64,000 nucleotides of DNA, from assembly GCA_905221605.1 (NCBI GenBank), contig CAJNDS010001079.1, positions 62,001 to 126,000 on the forward strand, in the 5' to 3' direction. Below, piece after piece: positions 1-10,230 of this stretch. The stretch comes from Symbiodinium natans (lineage: Eukaryota; Sar; Dinophyceae; Suessiales; Symbiodiniaceae). Below the pieces are notes generated by a model. It had not been told where the DNA came from. It was given only the letters and a program-made list of their open reading frames with translations, and searched no databases. How positions within the stretch are numbered: the stretch's first letter is position 1; each line of letters begins with the position of its first letter. Both the position numbers and the translations under genes were made by a program.

Positions 1-298
1 ACTCTGCGGCAGGGTGCAAACCCCTAACCCCTAAACCCCCTAAAGCCTATACCCGTCGCTTTTATGAACCCACATATGGGTTCTTCCGCAGATAGGAGTA
101 CCCCCTGCGTACCCCTAGAAACTAGAAGTCATGCAATAGGCACTCTCCACTTACAATAGGAACCCCCAGCTTGGGAAACCCACATGTAGGGATGATAAGA
201 GGATGATAGGGGAATGATGCATGCAATGACTTTTTAAGCTATAGGCCCTGAATTGTTAGGGTTTAGGGATACTGGGCAAAAACCCACACATCTCAAGT

Positions 299-541
299 TT
301 ACGTCTGGAAGAGAGCGCCTTTCGGGTGGACGTGCAGCGACAAGAGCTCGTCCTGCCAAGCTCACAACATCACCAAGCAACCTCTTGGGGTTTAAGGTTT
401 AGGGTTCAGGGTGCAGAATTTAGGGATTGGGGTTTAGGGCTTAGGGGTTTGGGGGTTAGTCTGGCATGGTACTTGTTTCCCTGGCAACCCTACACCCTCC
501 GCGACCTCTCGAGGGTAGAGGATTGCCGGTTTAGGGTTTAG
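299..541 (+). other. possible gene fragment running into telomeric repeat
   Basis: An open frame begins upstream of an ATG at 326. About the first 28 codons (motif RLEESAFRVDVQRQELVLP) have mixed, protein-like composition. The rest is translated TTTAGGG repeat (GLGFRV-type peptide) and is certainly not protein-derived. No family is recognised. It could be a captured exon piece or chance. Confidence 0.2.
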
Positions 542-704
542 GGTTTCCCAACATCTTGCGAGGTTCAGGTACTGGGTTTAGGGTTTAGGGTTTCAAGGTT
601 TGGGATTTAGGGTTTAGTGCACTGGGCGTAAGATCTCGTGTTTGGGCAGTTTGGGAATTGTTTCGGGGCGGTTTTTGCATCGTTTACTGCCAGTTTTCAA
701 TCCG

Positions 705-922
705 GCTCTAAACCCAAAACCCAAAACCCAAAACCCAAAACCCAAAACCCAAAACCCTAAACCCTAAACCCTAAACCCTAAACCCTAAGCCGTGCCAGGA
801 AGTTTGGGGTTTCGGGCTTAGGGGAGATTTGACGAACTTGACGCATCGCCATGAAGCCGGCAACCCGAAAACCCTTGAACCCTAAACCCTAAACCCTAAA
901 CCCTAAACCCTAAACCCTAAAC
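705..922 (-). repeat. interstitial telomeric arrays (CCCAAAA and CCCTAAA)
   Basis: Two C-strand arrays (about 715-787 and 871-922) are separated by a short island. The first passes abruptly from CCCAAAA units to perfect CCCTAAA units, a block structure suggesting local expansion of a variant unit. Confidence 0.9.
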
Positions 923-951
923 CGGAACCACCGCCCCACACATCATGTTGG

Positions 952-1029
952 GCTGTAGGTCAGGAGCTTCTAAAAGACTTCCAAACAATCCAGAAGCAGG
1001 CTTTTGACAAAAGGCAAAACGGCCCTCTC
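952..1029 (+). other. possible gene fragment abutting a family H element
   Basis: The frame is open, with motif LLKDFQTIQKQAFDKRQNG, which looks helical and charged. It starts after a CCCTAAA array and runs into a family H foldback element. There is no start or stop codon of its own, as expected of a fragment. Family unknown. Confidence 0.22.
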
Positions 1030-1136
1030 AGTAGCCCTGTACCCATATTACAATGAGGGCACCCTTTTGTGGGTTGGTTACTTTATAAGGAACCTTGAAC
1101 CCCCAAAAAGGGAAAAAGGGTACCACCGGGCTACCA
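1030..1136. mobile_element. MITE-like element, family H copy 1
   Basis: Ends are inverted (GTAGCC... and ...GGCTAC) with internal segments GGGCACCCTTTT and CCCCAAAAAGGGAAAAAGGG. These internal segments recur at 6470, 8662, 9492 and 51104. There is no coding capacity, so it is a non-autonomous foldback element. Confidence 0.55.
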
Positions 1137-1714
1137 AGCCCTAAACCCGACACCCTTCTGAGTCTGAGGTGCCAGAGCTTGACCCTAAACCCCTCAACCC
1201 AACTATCTCGAAAGGACCACCGTGTAGAACAACCCTCCCCCGCTGTTTAAAAATTTTCTGTTCCAACCTAGACCCTAAACCATAAACCTTAAACACTAAA
1301 CCCTAAACCCTAAACCCCAAAACCCGAAACCCTAACCCTTCATCACCGCTCCTCCCGATTGCGGGCAAAGATTTCGATGCTGCTCAGCCGTGCTCCTGAT
1401 AGCGCTTAGGAAACAGGGTTTAGGGTTTAGGGTTCAGGGTTCAGGATTTAGGGTGGACCAGGTTTGAGGGTTTAGGGGTTTAGGGGTTTAGGGTCTATGG
1501 GTGATGATGGGTTTAAGGTTCAAGTTTTTGGGCCTGTTGAGGGTGTAGGGTCGTACTTCTTTGCCCGAAATTCGGCTTCAGGGGTTTGGATGGTGGGGTG
1601 ACCGGGCATGACACACCAAGAGGTGAAGCCCAAACTGTGGGCCTAAACTCCTGAAGCTCTTTATTATAAGGGAATCCTACTACTTGGGGATCTATATTGG
1701 GGGGACCCATGTTT

Positions 1715-1812
1715 CGCAGAATAGGGGTACTCTTTTTTGTGGTCCTTTGTCAAGGGGGATTCTATTCAATCTGGGGTGGATAAGGGGTACCCCTCTTTTG
1801 GGAAATACCCAT
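1715..1812. repeat. dispersed repeat, resembles the 60-190 segment
   Basis: Segments TAGGGGTACTC and AAGGGGTACCCCTCTTTTGGG form imperfect inverted repeats. Similar wording (TAGGAGTACCCCC, CCCACATRTRGGG) occurs near 60-190. The preceding segment about 1666-1722 has an inverted counterpart near 30935-30985. Probably another short foldback family; its ends are not clear. Confidence 0.3.
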
Positions 1813-2019
1813 ATTCGGTACAGCGTATAGGGCTCCGGGACAAGACCCAAACCACTCAACCGTATACCTTTAGGGGCCAGTGAACTTCTACACCTAGAAA
1901 AACGACACCCCTCTCCCGCTCTTTCCTTCACACTGAAGACAGCACGGCCGAAATCCTGACCGCCCTCAGTTTAGCTGTCCCTGGCAAACCTTGAAACATG
2001 TAAGCAAAACGTATAGTTT

Positions 2020-2126
2020 GGGCTGTTCCCCCTTATGTTTATACGAACAGACCTTAAGAGGGATTCTGGTACCTCCCCAATTATACTCCCTATTAAGGAC
2101 TGTTATTAAGGACTGTTAGTACAAGG
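2020..2126. mobile_element. MITE-like element, family B copy 1
   Basis: It begins GGCTGTTCCCCCTTAT and contains CCCTATTAAGGACTGTTAGTA, like the copies at 14431, 27227, 49490 and 59343. This copy lacks a telomeric insertion. ATTAAGGACTGTT is duplicated in tandem near its right end, and the final GGGGGAACATC is degenerate. Confidence 0.6.
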
Positions 2127-2148
2127 CCCCCAAACCCAAAAAAGCCTA

Positions 2149-2236
2149 ACCCCCCCCCCCCCCCCAACCCTGAACCCTAAACCCCAAACCCCAATACCTA
2201 AACACTAAACCCCAAGCCCTAAACCCCAAAAGCCCT
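2149..2236. repeat. poly-C tract leading into CCCTAAA-like array
   Basis: A run of about 15 C is followed by degenerate units (CCCTGAA, CCCCAAA, CACTAAA, CCCTAAA). The arrangement poly-C then CCCTAAA recurs at 47009. Confidence 0.7.
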
Positions 2237-2329
2237 GACACGCGCCAGCTGCCTTTTTTGTCCGCCTTGAGCTGCTCCTTGGCCAAGCTTCCGCACAGGA
2301 GTCTCCGGACGGAGCGCTCTCATAAGCCG

Positions 2330-2440
2330 CGATTAGGGTTTAGGGTTTCGGGTTTAGGGTTTAGGATTTAGGGTTTAGGGTTTGCGGTTGAGGGTTGAGG
2401 GTTTAGTTAGGGTATAGGCTTTAGGGTTTATAAGGTCTCT
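2330..2440 (+). repeat. interstitial TTTAGGG array
   Basis: G-strand telomeric units with single-base variants (TTTCGGG, TTGAGGG, TTTGCGG). It is flanked by unrelated islands on both sides. Confidence 0.85.
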
Positions 2441-3077
2441 ATAGAGTTTAGGGACGCCGGGCGTCAGGCACTGGAAGGCGATTTGCGGTCTCGCAAGCAC
2501 CAGCCCAATCACATGCCAAGTGAATCAACAAATGCATACTTAACCCCCAAGCCGTGTGAGCCTTATCGACCCTAAACCCTGTACACCCGATACACCCTAG
2601 ACTCTAAACCCCAAACCCCAAACCCTAAACCCTAACCCCTAAGCTAACCCTAAACCCCAAAACATCTCCGACCAGGGGCCTCCCCACCCGCATGGCGCTT
2701 TCCACCGAACATATACTTTGGAGTTTCGGTTTTGAGGTTCGGCATATGGGGTTTCCCCAAATTTAGGGTACCTATTGTTATTATGGGGGGAGGGCCTGAC
2801 TGAAGAAGATCAGACTGCAATGCTTGGGGGGTACATAGAGCGCATATGATCGCAGCAGATACAGGGTTCGTTCCGTGAGGTTGCCCCAAGCCGAAAGCCT
2901 AAACCCTAAAATGTGTGACAGTGCCCCCCTGCACCGGCCCTGCAACAGCCCCTAGGGAACGAGGGAATTCGGCACCAGACATCCCCCCATTTATTTACCC
3001 TTCAAGGCTTCCAGAAGATTCCCTACTAAGAAGTTACCCTAACCCCTAAACCCTAAACTCTAAACCCTAGACCCTAG

Positions 3078-3178
3078 TCTAGGATGGCCCAGAAAACCCT
3101 TAGACATATTCATGAATATCATCGATCCTCTTAAACCCAAAAGGGAAACATAAAATGTTTCAAGGGTCTACCGAGTAG
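3078..3178. mobile_element. dispersed element, family F copy 1
   Basis: AGGATGGCCC...TCCTCTTA...AAAAGGGAAA.ATAAAATGT recurs with the same order at 33986-34078. Both copies end directly in a TTTAGGG array. Confidence 0.55.
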
Positions 3179-3241
3179 TAAGGGTTTAGGGTTTAGGGTT
3201 TCGGGTTCCGGGTTTAGGGTAGAAGGCTATTTCTTGGGGTA

Positions 3242-3361
3242 CGCCCGCACTTTGGCCAAACCTGGCGGGGCGGTAACTGGCTCGATGAGCGAGTGGAGGA
3301 TTTCCACTCGCCTTGGCTGCGGGTGTCGGGCTTTTGCGGGTCATTCTTTACAAGGTGCTAG
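3242..3361 (+). other. possible gene fragment ending in a stop
   Basis: 39 open codons ending in TAG, with motif GNWLDERVEDFHSPWLRV. Composition is protein-like (acidic, aromatic-rich), but there is no ATG and no recognised family. It lies between a TTTAGGG array and a family D element, so it could be an exon piece or chance. Confidence 0.25.
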
Positions 3362-3440
3362 AGTTTCAGTGAAAGCCTGTTGTATGCAGCAGACACAATA
3401 AAGAGTAACCTTCTTTCTAATATCTGAATATAGCAAATCT

Positions 3441-3580
3441 AGGGTTCGAACCATGGGCCTTTCATTTAAGGGTCCCTTGTTATATAACCCTGAAATACAC
3501 CACATCCAATGAGGGCCCATACTTCGGATCCCTGTAAAGATTGATAAGGTACCATAATAAGAGCCCATGGTTCCAACCTT
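3441..3580. mobile_element. MITE-like element, family D copy 1
   Basis: Terminal inverted repeat GGTTCGAACCATGGGCC is paired with GAGCCCATGGTTCCAACC. The internal GAGGGCCCATACTTCGGATCCC is nearly identical in the copy at 62530. The 161-codon minus-strand open frame here (3341-3826) is therefore transposon sequence, not a gene. Confidence 0.65.
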
Positions 3581-4228
3581 AGACAAGTACGAATTGAGTA
3601 AACATGTAAGACAATACCTAGAACCCCAGACCCCGAAACTTATGCGGCTTGTGGGGGTTAGGGATTGATCGATTGCTCTGGGGATAGTCTTGTTGGAAAA
3701 TGTTCTACAGCATTCTCTTGGGCACGAACAGCCAAGCACTGACACAATAAAAGCAACGACCGTCACAACAGAAACACATGACCTCAGAAAGTCGCCCTCC
3801 CCACCCCGGCAAAAATCAAAACTCAATCAAAACTCTTCTTAGTTTGAGTCCGCTGGACTCGAGATATTCACAAACCGACAAGAAAAACCTGGATGTGCTA
3901 TCTTGGCCTAGACCGAAAACCTGTAGGCATCGAACAAGGAAGCGCAGCGAACAAACTCATTCCCTCGGACTCACATGGCTTAAGGAGAATTCTGCTCGGA
4001 GGACTCAGGCGCACAATGAACGAATGGCAATAAGGGTATTATTGGGGGTCCTAGACAGCGTTCAGCTCATGAGGGGGTTGTGTTCATAACCATTGCACGC
4101 AAAATTGTTCACACCCCCTATGCCCTAAACCCAAAATCTTGGTCTGCATGTGGAGTTAATCAACTATGCCCTGAACAACATCAACACCGCATCTCAAAAC
4201 ACCACGAAAACCGTAGACCCCTAAACAG

Positions 4229-4313
4229 CTCAACCCCTTTGCTGCTGAGCCACTTGCCTTGTGGGACAACCTTCTTGCTGCCTTCCCGGGGCACAGACGC
4301 ACAGCGGCTAAAA
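4229..4313 (+). other. possible gene fragment
   Basis: Open frame with motif NPFAAEPLALWDNLLAAFPG, amphipathic and protein-like, followed by RRTAAKR. A second frame is also open across this stretch, so coding origin is uncertain. It runs into a CCCTAAA array at its right end. Confidence 0.22.
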
Positions 4314-4758
4314 GGGGTTTGGGCTTTGGCTACCCTGAACCCTAAACCCTAAACCTGGATATAGGTCATAGCGTTCCTGCTAAGTTCTGACCCTAAAACC
4401 TAAAAAACTGCTGCCTAGGGCTTAAGGTTGTGTGAGGCTTTGGGTCCGCGATGTTCTTCGAGTGGCATCAAGGATTGCTGGGATTTGTTTTTGAAGAGCA
4501 TTGGCCCTGTAAACTCAAAACCGTTTCCGGCTTGAAAACGGTTTCGAGCTTAGGTTTAAGGCTTTAAGGCGACGTTTGCGCCCAATGGAAGCGAAAGAGC
4601 TCACTCGAACTGAGTAGGGTTTAGGGTTCAGGGTTTAGGGCTGGGGAAGACCGCCCCGTAGCCTTCAGCACCGTAAAGAACAGACTCTACATGCATAACC
4701 CAGCCGAACACCCAACCAAACAACAGCAGACGGCCACTACGATCCCGACGTTGATCAT

Positions 4759-4850
4759 GGCTCCTCCTCCTCCTCCTCCTCCTCCTCCTCCTCCTCCTCC
4801 TCCTCCTAAACCCTAAACCCTAAACCCTAAACCCTAAACCCTAAACTCCT
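4759..4850. repeat. (CTC)n microsatellite fused to CCCTAAA array
   Basis: A pure CTC/CCT run (4759-4807) passes without spacer into perfect CCCTAAA units and then returns to CTC/CTG. The telomeric units therefore lie inside a trinucleotide microsatellite. Confidence 0.9.
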
Positions 4851-5410
4851 CCTCCTGCTGCAGCTCTTGGGCTGCAGGCCTTGAGGGACTGCAGGCTTCT
4901 TGCTTCAGGATTTGTGGCATTTGGGCCATGAGTTCAAGGTTTAGGGCCTAAGGCTTAGGGTTCAGAGTTTAAGGGCGTTTGCCCTCAGACGTTACGGTAA
5001 AGAAGCCTTTTTTCTCGCACTGCTGCAGCTTTGATGGCTTTTTGGTCTTGGCCTTGTGGTTTTGGATGGTTTTGGGAAGCCTTGGTCGTTTTCTTCGGGT
5101 TTAGAAATTGAACCGTTTTGGGGCTTCAGGCCCTCGTGTAGTTGCATGGCAAGGTTTAGGATTTACGGTTGGATCTTTCACGTAATCCTCCCCGAATCCT
5201 CCCACACCCATAGGCTGGCAAGGCAGCCCAACACGGGAGAACAGCAGAACACACCGCGAGCAAGTAGCAGCGTGACAATGATTGTTGCTACTACGAGGAC
5301 GACGACGACGACTCCTACTACACGATGCCGAGTGTGACGACCACTACGACTTCTAGTCCCACCACCACTACTGCCACTACAACCCCCAAACCCTAAACTC
5401 TAAACCCTTA

Positions 5411-5509
5411 ACCACCCCAGCATGGCATGATGTAGCCACCTTCGAAGATGTTGATGTTCCCGATCTCTGGGATACCTTAGATAATATTAAGCCACCATGC
5501 AAAGTGTAA
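5411..5509 (+). other. possible 3' gene fragment ending in a stop
   Basis: 32 open codons ending in TAA, with motif HDVATFEDVDVPDLWDTLDN. It is acidic and starts right after a CCCTAAA array. This is one of the more protein-like islands. No family is recognised. Confidence 0.3.
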
Positions 5510-6469
5510 ACCAAGAGATTTGAATGGGTCCTAATAGTCCCTTTCTTGGAGGCACATGGGTAATTACCACTCCTGAGATAAGTCTGCTTAGAACCTACTT
5601 AAGAAACATAGGGGGCTTATAAGTTCAGTTATTATTGGGGTTACAAGTGCCCTGAACCTCCACGTATCAGGCCCGAAAACCTTCAAACCTAAAACCCTAT
5701 TGTGCTCACTGCACAAATACACATTCCTGGAGTGGTAGGTTCAGGAAGTTTAGGGCTTTTATCGGGTATCATCAGGCTTTTTGATTTTGGTTTTGGGCGA
5801 CCTCATTGTCGACGCGAGCAAGAGGCGAATCTGCAGACCGCCAACAATTTCCTCCAGCACTTCATGTGCGAGAAACCCTACTCTGAACCCACGAACCACG
5901 TTCGACTGCTACAAACCTGCAGAACACAAGGTTCTCACACCCTGCTTGTAGGGTCCAGAGTTCAGAGAGCAGCTGCAGATACGTCCGCAGTGCATACAAA
6001 CATTTGCCTAAACAGACATGGTGAGGACTAGGGGAATGCCACGCCGCAAGCCTGGCTGGACCCCATAAGCCCTAAACCCCACCTAGAAGGGAACCCTAAA
6101 GAAACCAACAGCTCAACCCTAAAGCCAAAAGCCTAAACCCTGAACCCCAAACCCCAAACCCCTAATTAGTCCGAGACAGTCCTTCACCTTCACATCGTTT
6201 TCGACCTGCACGAGCAGAACCCTAAACCCTAAACCCTAAACCCTAGACCCTAAACCCGAACGCCCACTCCTGAAAACCCAGATGGCCACAGGAGTCCCGA
6301 ACGACATTTAAAGGGTTTAGGAGTTTCGGAGATTAGGGTTGAGAATTTAGGGTTTAGGCTTCAATTGGGAGGCTATCGGATTACTGTACGGAAAGCAACG
6401 TCCCGCCCTGCCCCCGTGAATTAGGAGAAGTTCATCGGGGGCCTGAGGGCATCAGCGTTTCTACAGTTT

Positions 6470-6608
6470 TGGTAGACCAATAACCCAAGAACCATATAAC
6501 AAACGTGGGCACCCTTTTTGCGGATGCTTACTTTATATGGGTACCTACATGTGAAGTATCGAAGAACCTCTGAAAAGGCGGCAAAAGCGTGGTACCACTG
6601 ACCTACCA
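6470..6608. mobile_element. MITE-like element, family H copy 2
   Basis: Ends GGTAGACC and GACCTACC are inverted. The internal GTGGGCACCCTTTTTGCGG and CTTTATATGG match the copy at 1030, but about 30 bases of unrelated sequence are present in the middle. Confidence 0.5.
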
Positions 6609-6931
6609 AGCTGCTCAGGTTTGGGGGTCGTTTGCGGCTGATTTGCATCGTGGGAGGTTGGGAAGGCTTAAGGAGCGGGGCTTCGCCCTAAACCCTAAAC
6701 CCTTAACCCTGAAGCCGAAACCCTAAACCCTAAACCCTAAACCCTCGGAGAAATCGAAGCATGGTCCAATGTTGACTATCAAATTTGAGTGGGCGTCGTA
6801 TGGGTAGGTTTAAGGTTAAACTAGGGTTTCGGGTTTCGGGTTTAATTAGGGTTGAGGGTTGAGGGTTGAGGGGCCTGTGGACATTCCCCTAGCCCGACAA
6901 CCTGCAAACAGGCCACAAACCCATCTCCGCA

Positions 6932-7156
6932 TTGGGTGTTGAGCGAGTCGATCAGGTCTTTATGGAAGGCCGCAATGTCTTCGTGGGTGAAAATCCTCCG
7001 TCAGATGGATTCGGCCCGGTTGAACAGTGGTGGAAAACAGGGGGTGCGCGGCTGCTGAACTGCTTACAGCTAGCCTTGCAACGGGACACATATGGACACA
7101 TGCCAGGTCGCCGTGAGTATGAGATGCAATGTCTGGGCAATCCCCATAACACCTAA
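6932..7156 (+). other. 74-codon open frame, origin uncertain
   Basis: ATG-initiated frame ending in TAA, with segments RVDQVFMEGRNVFVGENPPS and EQWWKTGGARLLNCLQLAL. The minus strand is also open for 66 codons here, which weakens the case. The 250-base stretch has no telomeric repeat or recognisable transposon. No family is recognised. Confidence 0.25.
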
Positions 7157-7319
7157 TTAAGCCCCAAACCCTAAAGCCTACAGGAAGGGACGCTGCGGGG
7201 GCCTTGTAAAGGGCATTGGGTTTTTAATTTGTTGCAGCATTTTGGGATGTATTCTTCTCGTTTTGTCTTTACGTTGGCATGTCTTCTTCATTTCATATCT
7301 TAAGCTCTCAACCGTCAAA

Positions 7320-7470
7320 CCCTAACCCTAAACACTAAACCCTAAACCCTAAGCCCTAAGCCCTAAGCCCTAGGCCCTCAACCCTAAGCCCTAAGCCCTA
7401 AGCCCTAAACCCTAAACCCTAAACCCTAAGCCCTAAACCCTAAACCCTAAACCCTAAACCCTAAACCCTG
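7320..7470 (-). repeat. long interstitial CCCTAAA/CCCTAAG array
   Basis: C-strand array alternating blocks of CCCTAAG and CCCTAAA. The variants are clustered rather than random, consistent with slippage or unequal exchange within the array. Confidence 0.92.
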
Positions 7471-7474
7471 TCCT

Positions 7475-7555
7475 GAAATTCTGCTGCCGCCCATCTGCAG
7501 CCTGGCAGTTCACGGCGCGCTCAGCGCAGTCGCCCTGAGGCTTCGGGGTGTTGGG
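7475..7555 (+). other. possible gene fragment, hydrophobic
   Basis: 27 open codons with motif LLPPICSLAVHGALSAVALR, reminiscent of a membrane helix. It starts 3' of a CCCTAAA array and is lost into TTTGGGG/TTTAGGG repeat. Family unknown. Confidence 0.2.
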
Positions 7556-8040
7556 TTCGGGGTCCAGGCTTTCGGGGTTAGGGTTTTGGGGGTTTGGGGT
7601 TTAGGGTTTAGGGTTTAGGGTTTACGGGTACTAGGACCCAGAGGCATTAGGGTTTAGGATCGGGGCTTAAGGGCGGCAGGTTCGCCTGTAGGATTTGGTG
7701 CTGTGGGGGTTAAGGTTTCGGGCTTTGAACATAAACCCTCAACCGTGCAATGCTACAACCTCGCAACCGGCAACCTTCCCCTCACCAAACTCAAGAACGA
7801 GGGGTTTAGGGTTTAGGGCTTAGGGTTTAGGCACCTTGTTGATGGCATTTGGGCTATCTGATTATCTTGGAAGTACTTGTTTGGGGGCAGGAATACACAG
7901 ACTCTAAACCCCTCAAACCCCTGAATGGAGGAAGTTTTTGGAAGCAGGCAATTGAAGTGAGTCCAGGCCTAAGCCCTAAATGGAATCGAGTAGGCTGATT
8001 TTACCACCTGAGACGGCGGGGGGCGGGAGCAAAGTGTTAG

Positions 8041-8133
8041 ATGGCCCTCCACAATCGGACCATACGCACATTATATGAAGCTTTCGAAGATACATCCCAA
8101 CCTTCACAGCTTCTGCACTATATCACAGCAAGC
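8041..8133 (+). other. possible 5' gene fragment
   Basis: ATG frame of 31 codons, MALHNRTIRTLYEAFEDT..., then CCCTAAA repeat in the same frame. Helical, protein-like composition, with no ending of its own. Family unknown. Confidence 0.27.
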
Positions 8134-8424
8134 CCTAAACCCCCAACCCCCAGCCCTGAACCTCCACACCCCGCTCCAGATGCCTCGTCATGGCCTTGGC
8201 AAGACACCGGTTGAGCAGCCGACCCCAACCTGATCCAAATGGGGGGTAGGCTTAGGGTTTAGGACTTAAGGCAGCTGAAGGTGTAGGGATCGCAGAGACC
8301 CAGGTAAGGCCACGCTTTAGATCAACCCACCAGTCAGCATTTGGACATCTGTGGCCAACCGCCTTAAAACCCTTCCGCGAATTCTGCACAACATCTCAGG
8401 CCCCATCCCCTCCCCCGCGGCCTT

Positions 8425-8444
8425 CCCCCCCCCCCCCCCCCCCC
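8425..8444. repeat. poly-C tract
   Basis: About 20 consecutive C followed by TTTTT. The open frames on the opposite strand here are poly-glycine artefacts of this tract. Confidence 0.9.
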
Positions 8445-8661
8445 TTTTTGTTGGCCCACCCCCGGCCCCGAAACCTCTCTTCCCTTACATGCCCACTTGA
8501 ACCAAACGTGAGCCCTCCATGCAATCCACTCCTTGGGAACCAAATGAACCCTAAAAAGTGGGGCCATATACCCTGTACTACCATAATCCCTATTAAGGTA
8601 TAGGAACCACAAACCCTTTGAAGGTCCATTTGGTCCTTAAGGCTTAACCCTAACTTCACTA

Positions 8662-8781
8662 CCTAGCACCCGCAAGAGTAACCGAGGAATACAAAAGGGT
8701 GCCCTTTCTGGTTGAAAAGGGGCTGATAAGCGGACCTAAACCCTAAAACAAGGGGAATAAGGGCCTACTCTGGGCCCTAGT
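8662..8781. mobile_element. MITE-like element, family H copy 3
   Basis: Inverted ends CTAGCACCC and GGGCCCTAG. Internal AAAAGGGTGCCCTTTCTGG and GGGCCTACTCTGGGCC match the copy at 9492. A short CCCTAAA motif is present inside. Confidence 0.5.
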
Positions 8782-8857
8782 TGCCCTAAAACCTAAACCC
8801 TAAACCCTAAACCCCAAACCCTAAACCCTAAACCCTAAACCCCAAACCCTAAACCCG
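8763..8857 (-). repeat. interstitial CCCTAAA array
   Basis: C-strand array of CCCTAAA with interspersed CCCCAAA. It starts at the right edge of a family H element. Confidence 0.88.
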
Positions 8858-8858
8858 A

Positions 8859-8963
8859 AGCCACCGTGGCCTGGGCTCCCTCGACTCGGACACGGTCGCG
8901 CCGGCTGAGCAGAGGCTCGACATCGTGAGACTGAGATCGAGGGCATGTGGCCGGGATGCTCAG
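8859..8963 (+). other. possible gene fragment between opposed arrays
   Basis: 35 open codons with motif DTVAPAEQRLDIVRLRSRA. The island is bounded on the left by CCCTAAA and on the right by TTTAGGG. That is the polarity expected of a fragment capped by telomere repeat at both ends. Family unknown. Confidence 0.3.
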
Positions 8964-9091
8964 GGTTTAGGGTTTAGGGTTTAGGGTTAAGGGTTTAGGG
9001 TTTAGGGTTTAGGGTTTAGGGTTTAGGGTTTAGGGTTAAGGGTTTAGGGTTTAGGGTTTAGGGTTTAGGGCTTAGGGTTTAGGGTTTAGGG
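8958..9091 (+). repeat. long interstitial TTTAGGG array
   Basis: Nearly perfect G-strand array with two TTAAGGG variant units spaced by similar blocks, hinting at an internal duplication of a block of about 50 bases. Confidence 0.93.
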
Positions 9092-9393
9092 CTTCCCTAA
9101 CACTGGAGTCGCCCCCGTTTGTAGGGCTGTTTCGGGCTTCGGGTTGTGGACTCCAAGTGCTTTTGCTTAGGCCTCGATGTAGGGCTGTGAAGCCGGTGCC
9201 GAAGTCTTAAGCACTAAGTTTAGGCAAGTTGCGTGTCGCAGTCAACGCCTCAACATCGCCAAGATGTTGAGTTGTGCGCATTTTTGAACTGCTACGTACC
9301 CTAAGCCCCTAAAGCCCTAAAGCCCTAAAGCCCTAAAGCCCCGAAACCCCTAAAGCCCTAAGCCCCTAAACCCCTAACCCCGAAAACCCCTCG

Positions 9394-9491
9394 AACGCAG
9401 AATCGGATCAGCTGGGGGCCGAGCCGTCGTCATCATCATCACGAGGCCTCAAGTGCACCTCGCAACATGACGCGCACGTATCAGATCATCT
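9394..9491 (+). other. possible gene fragment with serine run
   Basis: Open frame with motif NAESDQLGAEPSSSSSRGLK. The serine run comes from a TCA/TCG microsatellite. It starts at a CCCTAAA array and runs into a family H element. Family unknown. Confidence 0.22.
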
Positions 9492-9610
9492 GCTAGAGAC
9501 CCAAGAGTGGCTTAGGAACATAACGGGTGCCCTTTTTTGGCTTCAAGGGGCTCACAAGGCAACCAAAAGCCTACAAAAAAAAAGAATTCGGGCCTACTCT
9601 AGGTCCTAGC
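9492..9610. mobile_element. MITE-like element, family H copy 4
   Basis: Terminal inverted repeat GCTAGAGACCCAAGAGT pairs with ACTCTAGGTCCTAGC. Internal GGGTGCCCTTTTTTGG and GGGCCTACTCT are shared with the copy at 8662. Non-coding. Confidence 0.6.
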
Positions 9611-9959
9611 CTCAGGCTACAGGATACCCAAAACCCCAAACGCCCAAACGCCGCCAAGATCCCGAAACCCTACACTCTAAACTCTAAACCCCAACCCCCG
9701 AACACAAAAGCTGCAGTGCTCACATGAGAGGTCAAGCCTTGCAGTTCCTGAACTTCTTGTCCGGATGCTTCTCCAGGAGTCTCTTCACCCTGCTGAGAAA
9801 GACACGTGCTGCCCCGATGCTGCCCCTAAACCCTCAACCCTCAACGCTAAACCCTAAACCCTAAACCCTATTTAACTTGCTAAACCCTAAACCCTAGGCT
9901 TCTTGGAATCTGGTCAGAGTTGAGGGCTTGGGGGGGCTTGGGGTTTAGGGTCGAGGGGA

Positions 9960-10103
9960 CTACCCGAGAAGAACTGGCAGTTTTGGGTTGAGGCGACTGC
10001 GTTGTCTCCGCGCGGAGGACTACACAACATCTCCGGAAATCAAGTGCAAAAGCTAAGAGGAGCTTCACGAACTGACGCGAAGACACTTGCACGCCGCAAG
10101 GGT
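9960..10103 (+). other. possible gene fragment
   Basis: 48 open codons with motifs EKNWQFWVEATALSPRGG and RTDAKTLARRKG. It lies between repeat of TTTAGGG type on both sides. The minus strand is also open. Family unknown. Confidence 0.25.
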
Positions 10104-10230
10104 TTAGGGTATAGGGTATAGGGTATGGGGTATAGGGTATTGGGTCTAGGGTTCAGGGTGCAACCCTGAACCATAAGCCCGCTAACGCCGAAACACTGAA
10201 CCCTGAAGCCTGAACCCCCGCCCCAACCCC
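10100..10230. repeat. degenerate TATAGGG / inverted telomeric junction
   Basis: A G-strand run with TATAGGG units meets a C-strand run. GGTTCAGGGT (10150-10159) and ACCCTGAACC (10163-10172) are perfect inverted arms with a three-base spacer. Confidence 0.8.

Noticed and set aside
3420-3460. GGGTTCGAACC as the B box of a tRNA gene
   Set aside because: No A box, cloverleaf or acceptor pairing upstream, and the word belongs to the terminal inverted repeat of a family D element.
3341-3826. 161-codon minus-strand open frame as a gene
   Set aside because: Most of it overlaps a family D foldback element with copies elsewhere, so the frame is incidental.
3778-4089. Adenylosuccinate lyase fragment, from SPLDSRY
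   Set aside because: Only a seven-residue resemblance to the family's PLDGRY motif, with the glycine missing and no continuation of the expected sequence.
8364-8659. Overlapping minus-strand frames with glycine runs
   Set aside because: They are translations of the poly-C tract at 8425-8444.
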